A stretch of DNA of 60,193 nt from Caryophanales bacterium UBA1737 (GTDB lineage: Bacteria; Bacillota_I; Bacilli_A; ML615J-28; CAG-313), in assembly GCA_002315915.1 (NCBI GenBank), contig DCIB01000003.1, positions 1 to 60,193 of the forward strand, in the 5' to 3' direction. The notes beneath the pieces are model-generated. The model worked only from the letters and a program-made list of their open reading frames with translations. It had not been told where the DNA came from and made no database searches. The position numbers and the translations under genes were made by a program. Below are positions 8,788-17,043 of this stretch, in pieces (position 1 is the stretch's first letter; each line of letters starts with the position of its first letter).

Positions 8788-9989
8788 TGAGTTATTCTAT
8801 TATATTGTTCATCTACTTGAATTACACAAAAATAATTATCTTTATATTCTTTTATTTTTTTAGATACAGTTTCTTTTAGTTCTTTTGGTTTTAATTTAAA
8901 ACCATATGGTGAAAGAATATCAAATAATACATTTGTATGTGTAACTCCTGATACTATTCTTAAATCATGAAAATTTAATACAGGATCTATATCATCTAAT
9001 ATTTTACGTATAACGTCTTTTAGTTTAATAATTTCTGGATTATTATTATCTACTGGGTCTAAATGAATTGTTACATCCATGTGATCATTTTTTCTAAAAT
9101 CAGCTTCAATATTATCAATCATATCATGACTTATCATAACATCTACTTCACGTGATACTTCAACATGAATAGTTACATAATTCATATTAGGTCCATAAGA
9201 ATGAATTACTAAGTCATGAATACCTAATACTCCTTCATAACTTAATACTTTTTTACATATATAGTCTTTTAATTCTTCGCTTGGTTCTACACCTAATAAA
9301 GGATCTACTGTGTCTTTAATTAAACCAATACTTGATAATATAATAAATACAGCTACAACTAATCCTGCAATACTATCTATATTTAAATTACCATTTGTTA
9401 ATATATATAACACTGTTGATATTAATGTTGCAAAAGTAGTAATAGTATCATTTTTAGAATCTTCTGAATTAGCAATTAATGCTTGAGAATCAATAGATTT
9501 TCCCATAAATTTATAAAATGATGATTGCCAAAATTTTACTAATATAGATAAAACTAATAAAACTATAACAGCAAATTTGTTTTCTATAACTAATTCTTGA
9601 GGATTACCTTTAATTAAATCAATTATACCTACAACTGATTCTTTTGCAAAACTAAGTCCAACTATTAAGATAATAAATGATACTATAAGACCAGTAATAT
9701 ATTCTATTCTTTGATGTCCAAATGGATGATCAGAATCTGCTTCTTTACTTGATAGTTTAAATCCTATTAAAGTAATAATTGAGTTTACTGCATCAAGTGT
9801 ATTATTAACACCATCAGATATTATTGCGCTTGATGCAACAAGTATTCCGCATATTACTTTAACTGATCCTAATATAATATTAGATATAATACCTACTATA
9901 CCAGCTAATGTTCCATATTTTGATCTAACTGTAGAATCATTTACTTTTTCATAATCTTTTACAAATAATTTTAATAATAATTTATTCAT
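8784..9989 (-). CDS. Cation diffusion facilitator family metal transporter
   Basis: A 401-residue CDF exporter, expected to move Zn2+, Mn2+ or similar ions out by proton exchange. Several hydrophobic helices span about 25-230. The metal-site pattern SDGVNNTLD in TM2 (two Asp) and SDHPFGHQR is the CDF hallmark. From about residue 235 there is a cytoplasmic domain (GVLGIHDLVIHSYGPN, VTIHVEV) of the ZT_dimer type, followed by about 90 further residues that look like a second alpha/beta metallochaperone-like domain. The protein is therefore longer than the usual 300 residues. Last gene of the manA operon. Confidence 0.9.
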   Translation of the reverse strand: MNKLLLKLFVKDYEKVNDSTVRSKYGTLAGIVGIISNIILGSVKVICGILVASSAIISDGVNNTLDAVNSIITLIGFKLSSKEADSDHPFGHQRIEYITGLIVSFIILIVGLSFAKESVVGIIDLIKGNPQELVIENKFAVIVLLVLSILVKFWQSSFYKFMGKSIDSQALIANSEDSKNDTITTFATLISTVLYILTNGNLNIDSIAGLVVAVFIILSSIGLIKDTVDPLLGVEPSEELKDYICKKVLSYEGVLGIHDLVIHSYGPNMNYVTIHVEVSREVDVMISHDMIDNIEADFRKNDHMDVTIHLDPVDNNNPEIIKLKDVIRKILDDIDPVLNFHDLRIVSGVTHTNVLFDILSPYGFKLKPKELKETVSKKIKEYKDNYFCVIQVDEQYNRITH

Positions 9990-9994
9990 AATTC

Positions 9995-10420
9995 CTATTG
10001 ATAAAGTTTTGCAATTTCAGATACTTTCTTCATATCACACTTACCACTAAAATTAATTTTAAAGTGTTTCATTACTGAAGGTATTGTTTTATCTTGTAAG
10101 CTTTCTATTTCTTTCTTTATTTCTTCATCTGATAATTGAGCTGGTAAATATACTTTAATTAAATCTTTTTGAGCATTTAATTCATTTACTTTTTCAGTTC
10201 TATTAGTAGAAGTATATAAAACTATTTCTTCATCTAATTCTTTAATTACTTTATTAATTACTTGTAATACATCTGTATCTGTTAATTCTTCATTCTTTTC
10301 TCTTTTTTGAATTTTAACTAGCATTGCTTTACCAGTAACGTTTTCTAAAACAGCTCTTTTGATTGCATCATGTTCTTTTAACGCAACCATTTGTTCTTTC
10401 TTTAAATCATCTAATAACAT
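9995..10420 (-). CDS. GatB/YqeY domain protein
   Basis: A 141-residue YqeY-family protein. The family is homologous to the tRNA-binding tail of the GatB amidotransferase subunit; its exact role is not settled. Recognisable are the start LLDDLKKEQMVALK, the segment TDTDVLQVINKVIKELDE, and LKVYLPAQLSDEEIKKEI-like wording at about residues 90-110. The protein lacks the last few residues (LK..L) sometimes found. It lies 2 nt downstream of the phosphopantetheinyl transferase gene with a clear AAGGAG site. Confidence 0.88.
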   Translation of the reverse strand: MLLDDLKKEQMVALKEHDAIKRAVLENVTGKAMLVKIQKREKNEELTDTDVLQVINKVIKELDEEIVLYTSTNRTEKVNELNAQKDLIKVYLPAQLSDEEIKKEIESLQDKTIPSVMKHFKINFSGKCDMKKVSEIAKLYQ

Positions 10421-10422
10421 AT

Positions 10423-10935
10423 TTATTCTCCTTCATAACAATAGCTAATACTTCCTTGATAGCTAATGTAATATTCATTATTATTATAGTTTATTTTAAA
10501 ACTAAAAGTATTAGAAAAATCTTTATTTTTTAATCCATGAGTAATAGATAAACCATTATATTTAGTCCAAGCTTCAATTTTGGTCCATCTTTCAAAGAAT
10601 ACATCTAATCTATTATCATAATCTAATGAATTAAGAAATAATAATTCTTCTTTATTAAACATCTTTTTTTCAATAATTCTTTTGTAATCTTTTATACATT
10701 CAATATCAACACCTAATTCAGTATCAGATACTCCTACTAATATTACATTATTTGAATGACTTATATTAAAATATAATTTCTTATTTTTATAATAGGGTTT
10801 TCCAAATTCATTAAATATAATTTCTTCACAAGAATCATCGAAATTAAAATGTTTAATCATCATATCATGAACAAACAACATAGATTCTTTATTTAAATCT
10901 TGAGTTGTTTGTTTTTTTATATTTAAATATAACAT
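10423..10935 (-). CDS. 4'-phosphopantetheinyl transferase, Sfp type
   Basis: A 170-residue Sfp/HetI-type transferase that would load phosphopantetheine onto carrier proteins. The two Mg-binding motifs are present: GVDIE (about residues 75-79) and RWTKIEAWTK (about 114-123). The second motif has the Glu but Ile in place of the Lys of the textbook W..KE; related HetI-like enzymes also vary there. FNISHS is the substrate-loop His motif. No acyl carrier synthase or PKS/NRPS genes are nearby, so its target may be fatty-acid ACP. It sits 1 nt after the HAD gene. Confidence 0.88.
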   Translation of the reverse strand: MLYLNIKKQTTQDLNKESMLFVHDMMIKHFNFDDSCEEIIFNEFGKPYYKNKKLYFNISHSNNVILVGVSDTELGVDIECIKDYKRIIEKKMFNKEELLFLNSLDYDNRLDVFFERWTKIEAWTKYNGLSITHGLKNKDFSNTFSFKINYNNNEYYISYQGSISYCYEGE

Positions 10936-10936
10936 T

Positions 10937-11593
10937 TTAATTATTTAATAACTCCGTAAAATCATCTATATATATATCTGCAACTTCTGTTTTATTATCT
11001 TTTACTCTAAAAGTACTCTTTTCATTAACTGCACAAGTCATAAATGAAGCAGATTTAGCAGTTTGAATTGGTATTAGCATATCTTCGAATACCATAACAT
11101 CAGAAGGTTCTATTCCAATATATGATGCTGCTTCTAAATATATATCTGGATGATCTTTACCTTTAAAATCTGCAACTTTATAAATTTTCTTGAAATAATT
11201 AGAAATATTATAATGATTTAGAGTTGCTTCAACACAATCTAAATCATTAGCAGTAGCAAGTACAAATGGAATATTATTTTCATTTAATTTATTTAAAAAT
11301 TCAATAGCACCATTTTTAAATTCAACATTAGTAGCATATTCTTCTACTACACCAGTTTTCCATTCTTTTATTACATCTAATTTAGTTTCTTTTAAATTAA
11401 AAGTATTAATTGTATATTCAGCAGCTTTATCTAAACCCATGTGTCCTATTTTATCAGCATAATCAACAGGTATTTGTAATCCTCTTTTAGCAAAGAATTG
11501 TATATCAACCTTAGCCCAAACACCCCATGAATCTACAAGTGTTCCATCAAAATCAAATATTATACCTTTAACTTCTTTATTTTTAATTAACAT
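10937..11593 (-). CDS. HAD-family phosphatase, beta-phosphoglucomutase/phosphoglycolate phosphatase-like
   Basis: About 218 residues. Motif I is FDFDGTLVDS, motif II is VLATAND, motif III is a Lys in KGKDHPD, and motif IV is VFEDMLIPIQTA, which together make an ordinary class-I-cap HAD hydrolase. I place the start at the ATG at 11593; it follows the kinase stop at 11602 and gives the usual start 12 residues before motif I. Co-transcription with a sugar kinase and mannose-6-phosphate isomerase suggests a sugar-phosphate substrate, but this is inference. Confidence 0.88.
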   Translation of the reverse strand: MLIKNKEVKGIIFDFDGTLVDSWGVWAKVDIQFFAKRGLQIPVDYADKIGHMGLDKAAEYTINTFNLKETKLDVIKEWKTGVVEEYATNVEFKNGAIEFLNKLNENNIPFVLATANDLDCVEATLNHYNISNYFKKIYKVADFKGKDHPDIYLEAASYIGIEPSDVMVFEDMLIPIQTAKSASFMTCAVNEKSTFRVKDNKTEVADIYIDDFTELLNN

Positions 11594-11601
11594 ATATATA
11601 C

Positions 11602-12483
11602 CTATTTCATTAATGATTTTGCTTTTAAACATGCTCCCATAGGTGCATCATAAACAAAATCTTGATATTTTAATAGTGGACATTTATCATTTAATGATTT
11701 TAATAAATAACTTCTAAAAAAAGTATTAGCATTACCTAAACTACCAATTATAGAAAAAGGACACTCTTTATCAATATCTAACTTATTATAAACAGCTTGA
11801 ATTTGATTTATTAAATCATTACAGGAATTAATCATAATTTGCTTTGCGATATCATTATTTTCATATTCTGTAACTGTAGTTGCAAGTTTTGCAACTTCAG
11901 TACGGTTAATATTTTTGAAATAATTAACCATATCAATTCTATTAAAACAATTTATTCTATTACTTATAGCTTTTGAAAAATCAGATTCTTTTGCTCTATT
12001 ATCAAATGTCTTAGCAGTATATCTTACAGCTTCAATACCTAAAGAATATGCAGAACCTGCATCTCCTTCCATATATCCTAATCCACCTGATTTATATGAA
12101 TTATTCTTCCATTTACCAAATGATACTGATCCAGTTCCTGATATTACAGCTATTCCATCATTTGAATTAAATGCTCCATATAAAGCATTTTCTGAATCGC
12201 TCCCAGCTTGAACTATAATATTAGGTAATAATATAGATAATATTTCTTCTATTTGTTTATTATCATCATTAGATGCCATTCCACCTAATCCAGCAAAACA
12301 ATAATCTATTTCGTGATTAATTTTATTAATTCCATCTTTAAATGTATTAAATACAGTATCTAAATCTACTGTATCTATAGATGTCGGTCCTAAAACTACT
12401 TCTTTTATTATATTTAAATTTTCATCTATTAAAGTAAAAGCAGTTTTTGTTCCTCCTCCATCAATTCCTAAAAAATATTTCAT
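11602..12483 (-). CDS. BadF/BcrA-type sugar kinase (N-acetylglucosamine kinase-like)
   Basis: A 293-residue ASKHA-fold kinase. The N-terminal phosphate loop FLGIDGGGTKTAF (about residues 4-16), GLGGMASND, the second phosphate motif AVISGTGSVSFG (about 114-125) and GDAGSAYSLG are typical of the BadF/NAGK group, which includes N-acetylglucosamine kinases. Operon order (manA upstream by 4 nt, HAD phosphatase downstream) supports amino-sugar or hexose phosphorylation. Substrate specificity cannot be read from sequence. Confidence 0.88.
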   Translation of the reverse strand: MKYFLGIDGGGTKTAFTLIDENLNIIKEVVLGPTSIDTVDLDTVFNTFKDGINKINHEIDYCFAGLGGMASNDDNKQIEEILSILLPNIIVQAGSDSENALYGAFNSNDGIAVISGTGSVSFGKWKNNSYKSGGLGYMEGDAGSAYSLGIEAVRYTAKTFDNRAKESDFSKAISNRINCFNRIDMVNYFKNINRTEVAKLATTVTEYENNDIAKQIMINSCNDLINQIQAVYNKLDIDKECPFSIIGSLGNANTFFRSYLLKSLNDKCPLLKYQDFVYDAPMGACLKAKSLMK

Positions 12484-12487
12484 ATAT

Positions 12488-13399
12488 CTATTTTAAAGGA
12501 TTAGTTATAAGAACTAATCCATCTCCATTAATAATTAGATCTTCATTACATGGAATTATAAAAGAATCACCTATGTTTAATTTATATCCATCTACTATAA
12601 TTTCACCACTTGAAACAGTAACTATTTGATATATATCAGATTTATTAATAAGCACTTCACCATTTATATTTTTCTTACTTACAGTGAAATAATTATTTTC
12701 CCATATTAAATCATTATTTTCTTTATATATATTTTTAATATCATAATTATATTTATCTAAAGATATAACATCTTTTGCTTTATCAAGATGTAATTCTCTT
12801 AATTTTCCATCAAGTCCTAATCTATCATAATCATATACTCTATATGTAATATCTGATGATTGTTGTATTTCAATTAATACAATATTACTACCTAAAGCAT
12901 GTATTGTTCCTGATGGTATTGGATAAAATTCTCCAATAGATATTTTTTGATATATTAATAAATCATCAAATTTATGATTGTCTATTAAATCAATTAATTC
13001 ATCTTTTGAATTAGCATTATGACCAAGGACTATTTTAGAATCATCTTTAGCATCAACAATTAACCATCCTTCAGTTTTACCTAATGAATTTTCATATTTA
13101 GTTGCATAATCATCATTTGGATGAACTTGAACAGATAATGGTTCTTTTGTTGCAATAAGTTTAACTAATATAGGAAACTTATTCTCTTTAGAATTAAATA
13201 AACTAGGATAATTTTTATATATATCATCTAATGTTTTATCTTTATATATACCATTTATACATATACTAGATTTTGATTCGTATCCTGATAAACTCCAAAG
13301 TTCTCCTGTTAATGGATTATTAGATATATTATGTTCCATAAAATAAGGGCTTCCCCAAATTTTTTCAAATGTAGGACCTTTAAAAATTAATACACTCAT
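12488..13399 (-). CDS. manA: Mannose-6-phosphate isomerase, class I
   Basis: A 303-residue Zn-dependent cupin isomerase interconverting mannose-6-P and fructose-6-P. The zinc ligands are visible in QVHPND (Gln, His) and in the later GTIHALG (His), with EIQQSSDITYRVYDYDR as the family signature around the active-site Arg. The length matches the short Firmicutes form. First gene of the operon that runs on to 8784. The ribosome site AGGAG and an extended -10 promoter lie upstream. Confidence 0.93.
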   Translation of the reverse strand: MSVLIFKGPTFEKIWGSPYFMEHNISNNPLTGELWSLSGYESKSSICINGIYKDKTLDDIYKNYPSLFNSKENKFPILVKLIATKEPLSVQVHPNDDYATKYENSLGKTEGWLIVDAKDDSKIVLGHNANSKDELIDLIDNHKFDDLLIYQKISIGEFYPIPSGTIHALGSNIVLIEIQQSSDITYRVYDYDRLGLDGKLRELHLDKAKDVISLDKYNYDIKNIYKENNDLIWENNYFTVSKKNINGEVLINKSDIYQIVTVSSGEIIVDGYKLNIGDSFIIPCNEDLIINGDGLVLITNPLK

Positions 13400-13421
13400 A
13401 TAAAACTCCTAATTAGTTAAT

Positions 13422-13450
13422 ATTATATCATATTAAAATGTAAAAAACAA
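13422..13450 (-). promoter_or_regulatory. Promoter of the manA operon
   Basis: On the minus strand TTGTTT (13445-13450), a 17-nt spacer ending in TGA, and TATAAT (13422-13427), giving an extended -10. It overlaps the gapA terminator. Confidence 0.65.
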
Positions 13451-13470
13451 AAGGTGGCTATAAGCCACCT
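13442..13470 (-). terminator. gapA terminator
   Basis: On the minus strand the stem AGGTGGCT / AGCCACCT with a 3-nt loop is followed by TTTTGTTTTTT, directly after the gapA stop. Confidence 0.9.
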
Positions 13471-13486
13471 ATTGATTACTTGTATA

Positions 13487-14560
13487 TTAGCAGTTTTCTG
13501 CAAAGTATTTAATTGTTCTAACCATTTGGCTAGTGTATGAATTTTCATTATCATACCATGAAACAACTTGTACTTCGAATAAATCATCAGTAATTTTTGA
13601 TACCATTGTTTGAGTTGCATCAAATAATGAACCAAATTTCATACCAATAACATCACTTGAAACAATTTGATCTTCATTATATCCATAAGATTCACTAGAT
13701 GCAGCTTTCATAGCAGCATTGATTGCTTCTTTAGTGATATCTGTACCTTTAACTACTGCAGTTAAAATTGTAGTAGAACCTGTTGGTACAGGAACTCTTT
13801 GTGCAGAACCAATTAATTTACCATTTAATTCAGGAATTACTAGTCCAATAGCTTTTGCTGCACCAGTTGAGTTTGGAACAATATTTGCAGCACCAGCTCT
13901 TGCACGACGTAAATCACCTTTTTTATGTGGTCCATCAAGAATCATTTGATCACCAGTATATGCATGAATAGTTGACATAATACCTGATTGAATAGGTGCG
14001 AAATCATTTAATGCTTTAGCCATTGGAGCTAAGCAGTTAGTAGTACATGATGCAGCTGAAATAACTGTATCACCTTTCTTTAATGTGTTTTCATTAACTG
14101 AGAATACAATTGTTGGTAGATCATTACCAGCAGGAGCAGAAATAACTACTTTTTTAGCACCAGCATTAATATGTGCCATAGATTTTTCTTTAGAACAATA
14201 GAAACCAGTACATTCAAGTACTACATCTACATCTAATTCACCCCAAGGTAATAAATCAGCTTTAGGTTGAGCATAAATAGTAATTTCTTTACCATCAACT
14301 GTAATAGATCCTGGAGTAACTACAGTTTTACCATCTTCAGCCATTACAGGTTCTTTAGATGAAACAACATGTAAGTTTTCACCAATTCTTCCACAGTAAG
14401 ATCCTTGTGCAGTATCATACTTTAATAAATGAGCTAACATTTTAGGACTAGTTAAATCGTTAATAGCAACGATTTCATATCCTTCAGCACCAAACATTTG
14501 ACGGAATGCTAAACGACCAATACGTCCAAAACCATTAATTGCAACTTTTACATTTGCCAT
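13487..14560 (-). CDS. gapA: Glyceraldehyde-3-phosphate dehydrogenase
   Basis: A 357-residue type I GAPDH of glycolysis. The NAD motif INGFGRIGRL is at residues 8-17 and the catalytic SAASCTTNCLAP has Cys172. The protein is about 20 residues longer than the usual 335; the extra length lies around residues 65-83 (after ENLHVV), an insertion also seen in some Firmicutes and protozoan enzymes. Codon use is richer in G/C-ending and common codons than its neighbours, as expected for a highly expressed gene. It also supplies the glyceraldehyde-3-P node used by the transaldolase pathway elsewhere in the window. Confidence 0.97.
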   Translation of the reverse strand: MANVKVAINGFGRIGRLAFRQMFGAEGYEIVAINDLTSPKMLAHLLKYDTAQGSYCGRIGENLHVVSSKEPVMAEDGKTVVTPGSITVDGKEITIYAQPKADLLPWGELDVDVVLECTGFYCSKEKSMAHINAGAKKVVISAPAGNDLPTIVFSVNENTLKKGDTVISAASCTTNCLAPMAKALNDFAPIQSGIMSTIHAYTGDQMILDGPHKKGDLRRARAGAANIVPNSTGAAKAIGLVIPELNGKLIGSAQRVPVPTGSTTILTAVVKGTDITKEAINAAMKAASSESYGYNEDQIVSSDVIGMKFGSLFDATQTMVSKITDDLFEVQVVSWYDNENSYTSQMVRTIKYFAENC

Positions 14561-14580
14561 GTTTTTAATCTCCTTTTATA

Positions 14581-14605
14581 TTGGCTTATTCATAAGCCTT
14601 TTTTA
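14581..14605 (-). other. Hairpin in the gapA leader
   Basis: GGCTTA / TAAGCC around TTCA or its complement lies between the promoter and the ribosome site of gapA (AAAAGGAG). On the minus strand it comes after an A-run and before the start codon, so it is more likely a stabilising 5' stem-loop than a terminator. Confidence 0.45.
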
Positions 14606-14615
14606 TACATTAAAT

Positions 14616-14644
14616 ATTTTATCACTTACATAAATCTTAATCAA
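14616..14644 (-). promoter_or_regulatory. Promoter of gapA
   Basis: On the minus strand TTGATT (14639-14644), a 17-nt spacer and TAAAAT (14616-14621). Transcripts would have a leader of about 50 nt with the hairpin noted above. Confidence 0.6.
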
Positions 14645-14808
14645 TATTATTACAATCAATTACTAATATTTTTTTATAAATATAAATCTACTGTAATAAT
14701 CTCATTTTTACAATCTTTATTAACTAATATCAAATCAAAAAGACCCCTTAATTTTATACCTACGTATCTACTTTTAAACTCTGAATCAAATACGCATAAA
14801 ACAAAACT

Positions 14809-14844
14809 GCGATTAAAAGGTGACTCAAGTCCTCTTTTAATCGC
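14809..14844. repeat. 36-nt inverted repeat
   Basis: The arms GCGATTAAAAG and CTTTTAATCGC are perfect 11-mers separated by 14 nt, in which GACT / AGTC can pair further. It lies upstream of gapA in a region with no convincing long gene. Confidence 0.7.
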
Positions 14845-14905
14845 TATTTTTCTGAACAAAGTATTTATAGAACAGTATGATATAATCAAAAGCTTTTAAA
14901 ATCAT
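14837..14905 (-). CDS. Possible 22-residue small ORF
   Basis: On the minus strand a perfect AGGAGG (14912-14917) stands 6 nt before an ATG that opens a 22-codon frame, M-I-L-K-A-F-D-Y-I-I-L-F-Y-K and onward to a TAA inside the inverted repeat. The peptide is short and hydrophobic in its middle. The region overlaps the opposite-strand ATPase remnant, so the Shine-Dalgarno match could be chance. I assign no function. Confidence 0.3.
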   Translation of the reverse strand: MILKAFDYIILFYKYFVQKNSD

Positions 14906-14908
14906 AAT

Positions 14909-15165
14909 GTACCTCCTAAAAACTATCTATTCTACTATCGAGATATCTATCAAAAGAAATTGACATTATATATGTTGAAAATAATAAAATTACTCCAATA
15001 GAAATTGAAAAAGGGATTGTGCCAACAAAACCTAATAATAATTTCAACGTCTTATCAAAATACAATCAAGAAATCACCATTGGTCTTATTATCGATAATT
15101 GTGACAGCATAAGACCTATTAATGAAAAAGTATATTCATTTCCAGTATCATCATTAGGAATATAA
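14909..15165 (+). pseudogene. Frameshifted C-terminal remnant of an AAA ATPase with DUF4143
   Basis: The plus strand reads VPPKNYLFYYRDIYQK in one frame from 14909, then continues after a frameshift in the AAAAG run at about 14951-14957 as KEIDIIYVENNKITPIEIEK and on to SFPVSSLGI with a stop at 15163. Joined, this gives FYYRD..QKEID...ITPIEIEK, the conserved tail (restriction-nuclease-like fold) of the DUF4143 AAA ATPases common in gut bacteria. No start codon and no ATPase domain precede it, so only a remnant of about 85 codons is left. Confidence 0.65.
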
Positions 15166-15454
15166 AAAGAAACTTTAACGAAGTTCCTTTTTTAATATTA
15201 ATGCTTAGCATAAAAATTTCTAATTAATACGTTACAAACAGTATTTAGTTAAAAAAATTAAAACTATCAAAGCAATACTTATAATCTAATTTTTTTTATA
15301 AAAAGCATATAAATTAGATAAATATTGGCCAATTAGTACATTATGAAATCTATTTGAATATCTTATTTTATTCAGTTAATAATTCGTTATATTTATAATT
15401 TGAATATACATACATTATTCCATTATAATTATTGATGTTTATATAATATTAAAA
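15166..15454. other. Gene-free AT-rich stretch
   Basis: Apart from a weak hairpin at about 15167-15195 (AAACTT / AAGTT arms followed by T6, probably the terminator of the decayed ATPase gene), I see no gene, RNA or repeat here. Confidence 0.5.
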
Positions 15455-15492
15455 AGTAAAAAAGTGTAACAACTATGTTGTTACACTTTTAA
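15455..15492 (-). terminator. Terminator of the metal exporter gene
   Basis: The stem AAAAGTGTAACAAC / GTTGTTACACTTTT has a short loop and is followed by TTTTTT on the minus strand, 3 nt after the stop at 15496. Confidence 0.9.
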
Positions 15493-15495
15493 AAT

Positions 15496-16389
15496 TTAGA
15501 ATAATAAAGATAATAAATCTATTCCATATCCTACTATTAAAGATGTTACAATCAATATTAATAAAATACCAATTTTTTCTTTTAATAGTTTCTTTGATTT
15601 AAATAATACAAGTAATCCAAGACCTGCATTACAACAAAGACCTGCAACTACTGATCCTAAAGTAAGTCCACCACCTAAATATACTTCTGCTAATACGACA
15701 CTTGATGCACAATTAGGTATTAAACCAACTAATATACTCATAATAGGACCTGCCCATTTAGTTGAATTTAAAAATGTTGCTAAAACATCTTCTCCGCCAA
15801 CAAAATAAATAATAGTGCCTATAATAAAATTAAATATAAATACATATAATAATATTTTTAATGAATGAATTAATGGATGAAATAAATGTTTATGAATAGG
15901 TTTTTCATCATGATCATCTTCAATATTATGTCCACAACATCCTATATGTACATCTGTTTCTACATGATGATCACAATGTTCTAAATGTTTTGATACTATT
16001 CTTTTAGAATTAAATAATAAATCTGTTAAATATCCTACAATAAATCCTATTACAAACTTAATTCCAATAATTAATAAAATATTTAATAATGTTTTAGTAT
16101 TAGGAGATGTTAAAAGTATAGGTAAAGCTTCATCACTACAAGCTAAAAATACAGCTACTAAAGTACCTTTAGATATATGTTCTTTATCATATAGATCAGC
16201 AGCAACAACACCTATACCACATTGTGGTATTAATCCTAAAGCGCTACCAATTAATGGAGAAGCATTATTCTTTTTAGATAATATATGTGATAATTTATTT
16301 TCTATAAAACTAATTAAAATGTATAGTATTAAAGCAACAATAAATACTTTTAATGAATCTAATAATGCGTCAATAAAAACATCTAACAT
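15496..16389 (-). CDS. Putative manganese/heavy-metal exporter (ArsP_2-like permease)
   Basis: A 297-residue membrane protein with two inverted halves, each carrying a matching motif: LGLIPQCGIGVVAADLY (about residues 51-67) and VGLIPNCASSVVLAEVY (about 222-238). This is typical of the 10-TM family annotated as putative manganese transporter or heavy-metal exporter. The loop between the halves (about 139-176) holds a His/Cys/Asp-rich segment (HCDHH, HIGCCGH, DDHDEK, HKH) that probably binds metal. Ribosome site AGGAGG. No metalloregulator is adjacent. Confidence 0.8.
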   Translation of the reverse strand: MLDVFIDALLDSLKVFIVALILYILISFIENKLSHILSKKNNASPLIGSALGLIPQCGIGVVAADLYDKEHISKGTLVAVFLACSDEALPILLTSPNTKTLLNILLIIGIKFVIGFIVGYLTDLLFNSKRIVSKHLEHCDHHVETDVHIGCCGHNIEDDHDEKPIHKHLFHPLIHSLKILLYVFIFNFIIGTIIYFVGGEDVLATFLNSTKWAGPIMSILVGLIPNCASSVVLAEVYLGGGLTLGSVVAGLCCNAGLGLLVLFKSKKLLKEKIGILLILIVTSLIVGYGIDLLSLLF

Positions 16390-16400
16390 ATTTAACTCCT

Positions 16401-16463
16401 CCTATTAATAAATATTATACTTTATTTATATAAAAAGTAAAGAGTGAAAGCATTATTTTAATA
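16401..16463. repeat. Direct repeat copy A (with 16956-16998)
   Basis: CCTATTAATAAATATTAT, a 20-nt filler, then AAAGAGTGAAAGCATTATTT and on to TAATA. Copy B at 16956-16998 has the same two blocks joined without the filler. The copies flank the 115-residue gene. Confidence 0.7.
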
Positions 16464-16506
16464 GGTTTACGATTATCTATCGATAGTTGATTAAAAAGTT
16501 AATTTA

Positions 16507-16854
16507 TTAAAATTTAATATTTTTATATTCTTTTAAAGTATTAGGTAATAAAAATTCAGCAATCTTATCAGAATAATCACTGCTCTTTAAATTTTCAAGA
16601 ATTCCAATATATATTACATTCGATGCATATTCATCATTTAGTAAATAAGTTGTCTCGATAAAAAAACAGATTTTATTTATTGATTCATAATCTAATTCAT
16701 CAATTTTAGAATAAAAATAACTCATAAAAACATCTTCGAAAACAAGAAAAGATCCTGTATTAATACCATCCAGCAATTCAACATATTTATTAATACTATC
16801 TTTTATTTCTGGAAATTCTGATAATAATAATGCGTTTAGTTCTTTCGATGTCAT
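16507..16854 (-). CDS. Small acidic protein, possibly immunity-type
   Basis: A 115-residue soluble protein with good start signals (AAAAGGAG before ATG). It is acidic and mainly helical, starting MTSKELNALLLSEFPEI and containing VFEDVFMSYFYSKIDELDYESINKICFFIETTYL. The arrangement recalls DUF7674-like proteins, which are often annotated as immunity-type, but I am working from memory and the match is weak. No toxin gene is adjacent. It is bracketed by the direct repeats at 16401 and 16956, which may mean it moved in as a small cassette. Confidence 0.65.
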   Translation of the reverse strand: MTSKELNALLLSEFPEIKDSINKYVELLDGINTGSFLVFEDVFMSYFYSKIDELDYESINKICFFIETTYLLNDEYASNVIYIGILENLKSSDYSDKIAEFLLPNTLKEYKNIKF

Positions 16855-16955
16855 ATTAGTTTTCTCCTTTTAATGCTTTTTCTAAATTATTTAATATTTT
16901 CTTTACCAATTATATATCTTATTTTTCTTTTTTAATAGTAATGCGTTTTTTTACA

Positions 16956-16998
16956 CCTAATAATAAATATTATAAAGAGCGAAAGCATTATTTTAATA
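16956..16998. repeat. Direct repeat copy B (with 16401-16463)
   Basis: CCTAATAATAAATATTAT followed at once by AAAGAGCGAAAGCATTATTT and TAATA. It differs from copy A at two positions and lacks the 20-nt filler. It overlaps the upstream part of the aminopeptidase promoter. Confidence 0.7.
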
Positions 16999-17005
16999 TT
17001 AACTA

Positions 17006-17014
17006 TGATATAAT
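17006..17014 (+). promoter_or_regulatory. Extended -10 promoter of the aminopeptidase gene
   Basis: TGATATAAT (TG, one base, perfect TATAAT) lies 30 nt before the ATG, with no clear -35 box. Confidence 0.6.
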
Positions 17015-17043
17015 ATATCTATAAATATTTAGGAGGATAACAT

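Noticed and set aside
13423..13635. Minus-strand 70-codon frame over the end of gapA
   Set aside because: It is an out-of-frame shadow of the GAPDH coding sequence and includes its terminator.
14580..14606. Plus-strand terminator before gapA
   Set aside because: The hairpin plus T-run reads like a plus-strand terminator, but there is no plus-strand gene upstream of it, so I list it as a gapA leader hairpin.
14674..14889. 71-codon minus-strand frame upstream of gapA
   Set aside because: It begins at TTG with no ribosome site, overlaps the gapA promoter side and the inverted repeat, and matches no family I know.
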